Source of the DNA: Acidobacteriota bacterium
GTDB lineage: Bacteria; Acidobacteriota; Blastocatellia; UBA7656
NCBI GenBank assembly: GCA_038040445.1
Contig: JBBPIG010000030.1
Location: 45,152-82,133 of the forward strand
DNA length: 36,982 nucleotides
Reading direction: 5' to 3'
Shown: piece after piece, positions 31,924-36,982 of the stretch
Position numbering within the stretch: the first letter of the stretch is position 1
Layout of the letters: every line of letters starts with the position of its first letter
Notes under the pieces: generated by a model
Told to the model about the DNA's origin: nothing
The model's input: only the letters and a program-made list of their open reading frames with translations
Databases searched by the model: none
Program-made: the position numbers and the translations under genes

Positions 31924-34900
31924 CTATTGCCAAACTCGCTGTTGCACGATTGGCTGCGAATCCGTTTCGTCCGCAGCGGCCAGCAACAACTGCTCCCCGG
32001 AACGGAACACCTTGAATAGGGTGATGCCGCACGGCGGTTTGGTTATGCGAATGACGCGAGTGGCGCCGTTCGGCAAGAACACTCCGAGCTCCACGCCGTT
32101 GATCGTTCCTTTGCTCAGGTACTTCCGTCCTGCCTTCTTGATCTTGGGAGACTTCGAGAACGTGAAAAAGGTGGTTCCCGATGCATCAGACGAGACCTCG
32201 ACCACGGTAGTGTCTGAGAACACAACCTCACTGCCCACTGCCGGTGGCGTTGTCAGCAGGAATAGCCGAAAGTCATCTTGGATGAACATGCTGCTGGTGT
32301 CTATAGTTGGCCCTACGTCTGAAATCACGAAGTTCGCCGCACTTATTATCGATGTTCTCTGATTAGACAGAGTGGTGGTGACAACGGCGACTCGCGCTGT
32401 TGACGTGCAGATGGACGGAACAGTCCAGGGGAAGCTCCGCGCCGCCGAAACGAGCGCGGGCTGAGATGGATCGCCGCCGGGGGCTATCTTTATCGGGAAG
32501 GTCAGCCCGCTGTCAGTCGACAGGTTGAGATCAAAACCTTTGACCAGAGCCGCGACCGCCGGATCGATCGTCCACGTGATTGTAAACTGCTGTCCGAACC
32601 TCAGGCTCTCGCCGCCGTTGGGGCTCACAAGGGTGGCGATCACACCAACGTCGGTGATGGTGAAATTCGCATTGCTGGCATCCTGGGCCGTCAAGTCCCC
32701 ATTGTCGGTAACGATCACTCGAATGCGGCCCTGTGTGGTGCTGAAGCCGACCGGCACCTTCCATGTAAACATGCGGGCGGTACCGGCCAGGGTCGCCGGT
32801 ATCGTGAAGTTGAAGTTAGCGCCCCCGTCGGTGGAGAGCCTAAGCTCGAACTTCTGGATCGTGGCGTCGCCATTCGGATCGGAAGCGGTCCACTTGATAT
32901 CAAAGTCCTGGCCCACCTGTAAGATCTCACCTCCGTTTGGCGCCGTGAGGGTGACGCTCGGGGGCTGATTGGTTGGAGGCGGCGCCGACGTTGAAGGCAG
33001 GATGTAGACGATACCGGCTTGCGTGCGAGTGCCCGCGGCGGTCACCGCGTTGGCGAATGGAGCGCCAATGATCAATTCTCCGCCCTGATTGTTGTTTATG
33101 TCAGCCGTGCCTATTGCCCATCCTAGTTCGTCGCCGATGGTGATGCTGGCGATGCCACTGCCGTTTGAGTTGGTCTGAAAGGTCGCCCCGTCGAGGCTGG
33201 TCTCGATCTTTACCGTCGTTCCAGCGGGTGTAGTCTGGACCCACGATATCGAGGACGTCGATGCGGTTGTTGCGGCAGGGAAGGTGAAGGTGCTGAGGCG
33301 CGTCCCGGTCAGAAAATGCCGATCGGTAGGATTGACGATAGTAGCGCCTCCGGTCAACGTGCCGTCGTTATTATTCGCGGTCAGATCATCTGTGTTGCCG
33401 GCATTGAAGTTCCAGTTAGCCGCAAGACCCGTTTCGGTGCCCGCCAGCTCGTTTTTGAAATTGTCTAGAATCTGCTGAGCGGTACGCGCAACGTTCCAGA
33501 CGCGAAGGTCATCGACGTTTGCTTGCAGAAAGCTGGTGCCGGGCGAGTCCTTTCCGATCAGTATCGGATCCGTCTGATCGACTGCGCCCGTCGGGAACGT
33601 CACATTCTGAGTGACGTCCAAAGTCCCGTTCTTAAAGAACTGAACCCGATTCTGCGCGCGATCGAACACCACGGCCCAGTGCTGCCAGGTATCAACCGGT
33701 ACGACGCTTGTGCTCTGCACTGTTGGTTCATCAACAAGCCCGGTAGCACCATCGCCGAAATGGGCGGCGACCTTGAAGGAACTGCCCGATGCTAACGCGA
33801 CCGCCCAGCCCTTATCCGTAGCGCTGCTCACGGCCGGGCGCGAGCCAATAACTTGCGGAAAGGTCCCGGTGCCCGCGCCGGTCCTCTTGATCCAAAACTC
33901 CACCGTCCAGCTTCCAGCCCCGGGCTTAAGAGATGCGCTGTTCGTCACCGTCATGAAGCCGGTCGTGCCGTCCAGCGCGAGCGCCGGGCTGGTCGCAAGC
34001 TCTAAATCGCCCAGCGCGGTTGTGTCGCCCGTTATGGGCGTGCTGGCGGCGATCACTTTCGTTAGCGTCCCAATATTAAACTGGGCCTGGGTATCATCGT
34101 TCACAACCGGGGGATTGCCGTTAATGCTCACCAGTAGCTGTTGAAGAAAAGGCGTCACGGCTTGATCACCGGTGGTGAGAGTTTGTCTTATGCTCAATTG
34201 CTTGCTCGACAGATCATTGTTTACGCCCGACTGTCCGAATATCCGCAGATTGTCCTGCGAGAGGGACAAGTCGCGCACCGGCACCAGCAGCAAGTTCGAA
34301 CCCCCGAATACGATCGAGACGATCCCACCTCTGTTGTTTGCGCCGGGCGCTCCCACGATCAAGTCGGGAGTGTTATCAGTGTTGTCCGTAGTGTTGTAGC
34401 TGCCCGCCGCGACGATCGAGCCGAATCGGTCGCCTGCTTGATTTCCGAACACAGTGACGGTTGCGCTACCGCTTAAAAGGTCGAATCTCTTCTCGGAGCC
34501 GACAGCCGGATTCAATGCCGCGCCTCCCTGTAAGACATAAGCCTCGCCGGCGCTCGCACGGGCATCGGCTGGTCCATCCGCGTCCGGCGCGCCCATCAAC
34601 AAGTCGGGTGTGCCGTCGCCGGTCACGTCGCCCGTTGCCACCGAGACTCCGAGGTGGTCCGCGTCATCGCTGCCGTAAACGGAGACGTTCTGTTGGGTAG
34701 CATTGATATCGAATGACTTTGATGTGCCCACCGCCGGAGTCAGGTTGGTGCCGCCAAATATTGCGAACACCGCGCCGGTATCGGTAGCTACAGGAACAAG
34801 CGCAACGGCGGTCCTATCGGCAAGCGGCGCTCCCGCTATTATGTCGGCGATTCCACCGCCGTTTATGTCAGCTATCGCGACAGAAGCGCCCAGTGCGTCT

Positions 34901-35850
34901 CCAGTTTTTCCGAACACAATGACATTGGCCGGTGTGGCTACAAGGTCGATCACCGTTGTTGCGCCGCCGATCGGATTAAGCTGTGATCCTCCGTATTGCG
35001 CATAGGCGGCCCCGGCGCCTGGCCGGGAGCTTCCGTCTGGGCCGTTGTTACCCGGAGCGCCCACTAGAATGTCTTTGACGGCTTGCTGGGCAGGAGTTTG
35101 AGCGGTGAGGCCACCCACGTTACCCACTGCTACCGACGCGCCAAACTGGTCGCCCGTGTTCACCCCGAAAAGCGCCACGTTCGCGGCATTCGCAGTGGCC
35201 AGATCGATTGTGTGAGGGTTGCTCAAAGCAGCGGAGCCGAAGATCACGAACACGGCTCCAGTGTCATTGCGCGCCGGCGGAGGTGGCGCCACTGCGCCTG
35301 GGAAATCGGCTCCTGGGGCTCCGATCGAGATGTCATCAATACCGTCACCGTTAACATCGCCAATCGCCAGAGAGAAGCCGAGCTTGTCGCCTGTCTTTGC
35401 GCCCAGAATCGTAATCTCGGCTTGACCGGCATTAGTATCGATTGTCCCCGATAGCCCCGACTTTCCGAGAACGATGTAAGCGATTCCCGCGCTGGTGCGA
35501 GTTTGCGGTGGGCCTACCGCCGGGTTAACCGTGAAGGTTGCATCGGGCGCGCCGGTCACCACATCAGGAATACCGTCTCCGTTAACGTCCCCCGTGGCTA
35601 TCGCGTGCGCGCGCATGTTGGTGAGGTTAACGCCAAAGTTTCCCGCCGTGCCGTTGCCGCTGAGATGTTGGTTTGTAGTTGCGCCGAGAATTGTTGCGTT
35701 CGCTTCGGTCGCGACATTTATGAACCGGAGCGCTTCTGCTTGTTGGAACCCGGCGCTGGTTGAAAGAAGTAAGGTAGACGGGATGATCGCGGTAAGAGAT
35801 GCCACCGCCAGGACGTTCGCTAGCGTTCTTATCTTTTTGTAAAACTTCAT
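31924..35850 (-). CDS. Giant secreted FG-GAP / LamG / Ig-like protein
   Basis: The start at 35850 (MKFYKKIRTLANVLAVASLT) has AGAGGAGG upstream and begins a signal peptide; the protein has 1308 residues. Residues below count from this Met. Six FG-GAP (integrin-type) units span about 75-510, each with a calcium-type loop such as GDVNGDGIPDVVTGAP, GDVNGDGIDDISIGAP or GDVTGDGTPDLLMGAP. A LamG/concanavalin-like domain follows (about 625-830, SWTVEFWIKRTG, DDLRVWNVARTAQQI). A seventh FG-GAP unit (ADINNNQGGELIIGAP, about 915-930) comes after it. Two Ig-like domains (LTAPNGGEILQVGQDFDIKW, SPNGGESLRFGQQFTITW) cover about 970-1180. A C-terminal beta region ends without a visible sorting signal. It is probably an extracellular adhesion or carbohydrate-binding protein. 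Confidence 0.93.
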   Translation of the reverse strand: MKFYKKIRTLANVLAVASLTAIIPSTLLLSTSAGFQQAEALRFINVATEANATILGATTNQHLSGNGTAGNFGVNLTNMRAHAIATGDVNGDGIPDVVTGAPDATFTVNPAVGPPQTRTSAGIAYIVLGKSGLSGTIDTNAGQAEITILGAKTGDKLGFSLAIGDVNGDGIDDISIGAPGADFPGAVAPPPPARNDTGAVFVIFGSAALSNPHTIDLATANAANVALFGVNTGDQFGASVAVGNVGGLTAQTPAQQAVKDILVGAPGNNGPDGSSRPGAGAAYAQYGGSQLNPIGGATTVIDLVATPANVIVFGKTGDALGASVAIADINGGGIADIIAGAPLADRTAVALVPVATDTGAVFAIFGGTNLTPAVGTSKSFDINATQQNVSVYGSDDADHLGVSVATGDVTGDGTPDLLMGAPDADGPADARASAGEAYVLQGGAALNPAVGSEKRFDLLSGSATVTVFGNQAGDRFGSIVAAGSYNTTDNTDNTPDLIVGAPGANNRGGIVSIVFGGSNLLLVPVRDLSLSQDNLRIFGQSGVNNDLSSKQLSIRQTLTTGDQAVTPFLQQLLVSINGNPPVVNDDTQAQFNIGTLTKVIAASTPITGDTTALGDLELATSPALALDGTTGFMTVTNSASLKPGAGSWTVEFWIKRTGAGTGTFPQVIGSRPAVSSATDKGWAVALASGSSFKVAAHFGDGATGLVDEPTVQSTSVVPVDTWQHWAVVFDRAQNRVQFFKNGTLDVTQNVTFPTGAVDQTDPILIGKDSPGTSFLQANVDDLRVWNVARTAQQILDNFKNELAGTETGLAANWNFNAGNTDDLTANNNDGTLTGGATIVNPTDRHFLTGTRLSTFTFPAATTASTSSISWVQTTPAGTTVKIETSLDGATFQTNSNGSGIASITIGDELGWAIGTADINNNQGGELIIGAPFANAVTAAGTRTQAGIVYILPSTSAPPPTNQPPSVTLTAPNGGEILQVGQDFDIKWTASDPNGDATIQKFELRLSTDGGANFNFTIPATLAGTARMFTWKVPVGFSTTQGRIRVIVTDNGDLTAQDASNANFTITDVGVIATLVSPNGGESLRFGQQFTITWTIDPAVAALVKGFDLNLSTDSGLTFPIKIAPGGDPSQPALVSAARSFPWTVPSICTSTARVAVVTTTLSNQRTSIISAANFVISDVGPTIDTSSMFIQDDFRLFLLTTPPAVGSEVVFSDTTVVEVSSDASGTTFFTFSKSPKIKKAGRKYLSKGTINGVELGVFLPNGATRVIRITKPPCGITLFKVFRSGEQLLLAAADETDSQPIVQQRVWQ

Positions 35851-36453
35851 TTGATCTCTGCCTCCTCTAGGTAAGTCTAGTCGGTTCGTTTTGCCAACCT
35901 TCATTCATTGGAAACTGAGAAACTGGCTAAGCGCGCCGTTCACGGTCAGCTCGCTTTCCTGAGCGCTTGGATTGTCCACTGCCGAGCGAGTTGAGCCTGG
36001 GAGGAAGAGGCTCCTCACAACCAACTTCAAGAAGTCTATCACCCGGCGCTGGTGCGGGGCAATCGTGGTGTCCGACGACCGAATTGACACTGCCGAGACT
36101 CGTGATTAACAAGATCCTTTCGTCAGATCCCGCGGGGAGCATGGATCTGAGACATGGACAATCACGCCTCCCCCAACCTTTGACTCGAGGTGACAATACA
36201 AAGACGAATTACTGCAACTCATATGCCCGACAGCGAGGAAAGGGTTTCATCCTCTATTCGGAAAAAAGCGCTTGGTCGATCCCTGATTGAGCCTCGATCA
36301 GGGTGCCTCCATGTATACTAAGTTCGCCAATTAAGTATCCAGCCGACATTCACTACCCATTTGCGATCGATTATTCCAGGTGCTCATTTTCCTTTCAGCT
36401 CCCGAGTTGCCGACAAGACAAGACACGCCGATCTAGTGGGCTGGCTCTAGGTT

Positions 36454-36465
36454 AATCGTACGATT
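36454..36465. promoter_or_regulatory. Operator-like palindrome 1 (AATCGTACGATT)
   Basis: A perfect 12-bp palindrome. Its core ATCGTACGAT differs by one base from the core ATCGTGCGAT of the palindrome at 36516-36529. A TATACA-like -10 overlaps it on the minus strand. Confidence 0.4.
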
Positions 36466-36515
36466 GTATACCAAATAGCAACATTGACTACGCTCTTCTG
36501 ATTGTCCGCAGCAAG

Positions 36516-36529
36516 GTATCGTGCGATAC
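36516..36529. promoter_or_regulatory. Operator-like palindrome 2 (GTATCGTGCGATAC)
   Basis: Six perfect base pairs each side of a TG centre. The distance between its centre and that of palindrome 1 is 63 bp, about six helical turns, so a regulator could bind both on the same DNA face. Confidence 0.4.
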
Positions 36530-36819
36530 TCTCGATCCGCTAGCGGCTTCCGTGCGAGTCCTTACAGTCCCTTGGAGAAAGGCGGCTGAGGCTTATTGCC
36601 GCAGAAGCAATTCATCATTGTTGCAGAGTTGATTCATAAAGGAGCCCAAGTGTGCGGGGCTCTGTCCTGCTTGCCCTGGCGTTGGCTTCGCCATCGGGCC
36701 GACTGACTAGCCAGCGTTTGAGTCCAGAGAATGAAGTTCGTCAACTGCGTGACAGAATCAAGTGGCGCTCGCTTAGGCGCGCGCACAATAAAGGAACGGA
36801 TTTCTGTAAAGGAGAGAGG

Positions 36820-36982
36820 ATGTCAGGAAAGAAAACCAGCCAGCAAAAGCGCTCAGGTTTGCTGACCCGGCGCAGGCCCCAAGTCGTCATTGCTGTTGCC
36901 TTCGTGCTGAGCTTGATCGCAGCCTTAACTATGCTGGCTAACTCCGGCGCGTTCGATTCTGCGCTCAGGCAAAAGGAGAAGA
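36820..36982 (+). CDS. Start of an exported or membrane protein (cut by the window edge)
   Basis: AAAGGAGAGAGG precedes the ATG. The visible 54 codons encode MSGKKTSQQKRSGLLTRRRP, then QVVIAVAFVLSLIAALTMLA, then NSGAFDSALRQKEK. That is a basic N-region followed by a hydrophobic segment, hence a signal peptide or membrane anchor. The rest lies outside the window, and the family cannot be told. Confidence 0.8.
   Translation, partial: MSGKKTSQQKRSGLLTRRRPQVVIAVAFVLSLIAALTMLANSGAFDSALRQKEK

Larger units (their letters stand above)
35851..36819. other. Long non-coding stretch with palindromes
   Basis: No gene is supported in these 969 bp. Open frames at 35905-36290 on both strands lack Shine-Dalgarno sites and recognisable products. 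The stretch contains a 7-bp stem hairpin CCCTGAT/ATCAGGG at 36281-36303, the palindromes at 36454-36465 and 36516-36529, and a weak TTGACA at 36084. It must hold the promoters of the FG-GAP gene (minus) and of the gene at 36820 (plus). An unrecognised regulatory RNA is possible. Confidence 0.5.

Noticed and set aside
35967-36290. 107-codon plus-strand frame in the long non-coding gap
   Set aside because: No Shine-Dalgarno, no recognisable domain, and an overlapping frame on the other strand looks equally plausible; treated as chance.

Overview
The window is a moderately GC-rich bacterial chromosome segment. Its host makes Kdo-containing lipopolysaccharide (kdsA and kdsB are both present), so it is a diderm. 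The mix of genes suggests Acidobacteriota, perhaps the Blastocatellia: exported M1-like/TPR and M49-like proteins, a DUF4350 protein, a giant FG-GAP/LamG protein, and gaps filled with short repeated phrases. That placement is inference only; no marker RNA gene is present. No tRNA, rRNA, CRISPR array, transposase or phage gene was seen.

Positions 1-12454 are almost entirely minus-strand: lipoyl synthase, a SPOR-domain protein, a slipin + NfeD pair, an M55 D-aminopeptidase, an exported amidohydrolase, a DUF4350 membrane protein, a catalytically degenerate M1-like/TPR protein and kdsA. The gaps hold tandem words (14-bp and 7-bp units), long inverted repeats (one perfect over 37 bp) and two families of REP-like palindromes between 4246 and 4797.

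Positions 12455-20201 carry an unrecognised small gene, the ABC-F ATPase Uup, a YwbE-like protein, an orphan Phd/YefM antitoxin, and a plus-strand three-gene unit in which an exported CXXCH protein is flanked by two small related proteins that lack the heme motif. An M49-like lipoprotein peptidase follows. Just 3' of the uup and M49-like genes lie two decayed copies of the same sequence; the longer one reads as the C-terminus of the hydrogenase maturation protein HypE.

Positions 20590-24245 (plus strand) combine an RRM/glycine-rich RNA-binding protein, a DEAD-box RNA helicase, translation factor IF-1 (apparently starting at AUU) and an acyl-lipid/acyl-CoA desaturase. These are classic cold-response functions, so this looks like a cold-adaptation neighbourhood. 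Three unrecognised plus-strand genes follow (24261-25661), then a minus-strand set of small zinc-ribbon, membrane and Cys-rich proteins (25681-26260).

Positions 26496-31895 hold a promoter followed by overlapping kdsB-pyrG, an exported duplicated-domain protein with its own promoter and terminator-like hairpin, a small Cys-rich protein coupled to hemB, an orphan antitoxin-like small gene and a strong terminator. Positions 31924-35850 encode a 1308-residue secreted FG-GAP/LamG/Ig-like protein on the minus strand. A 969-bp non-coding stretch follows, with two related palindromes exactly 63 bp apart. The window ends inside a plus-strand gene for an exported or membrane protein.
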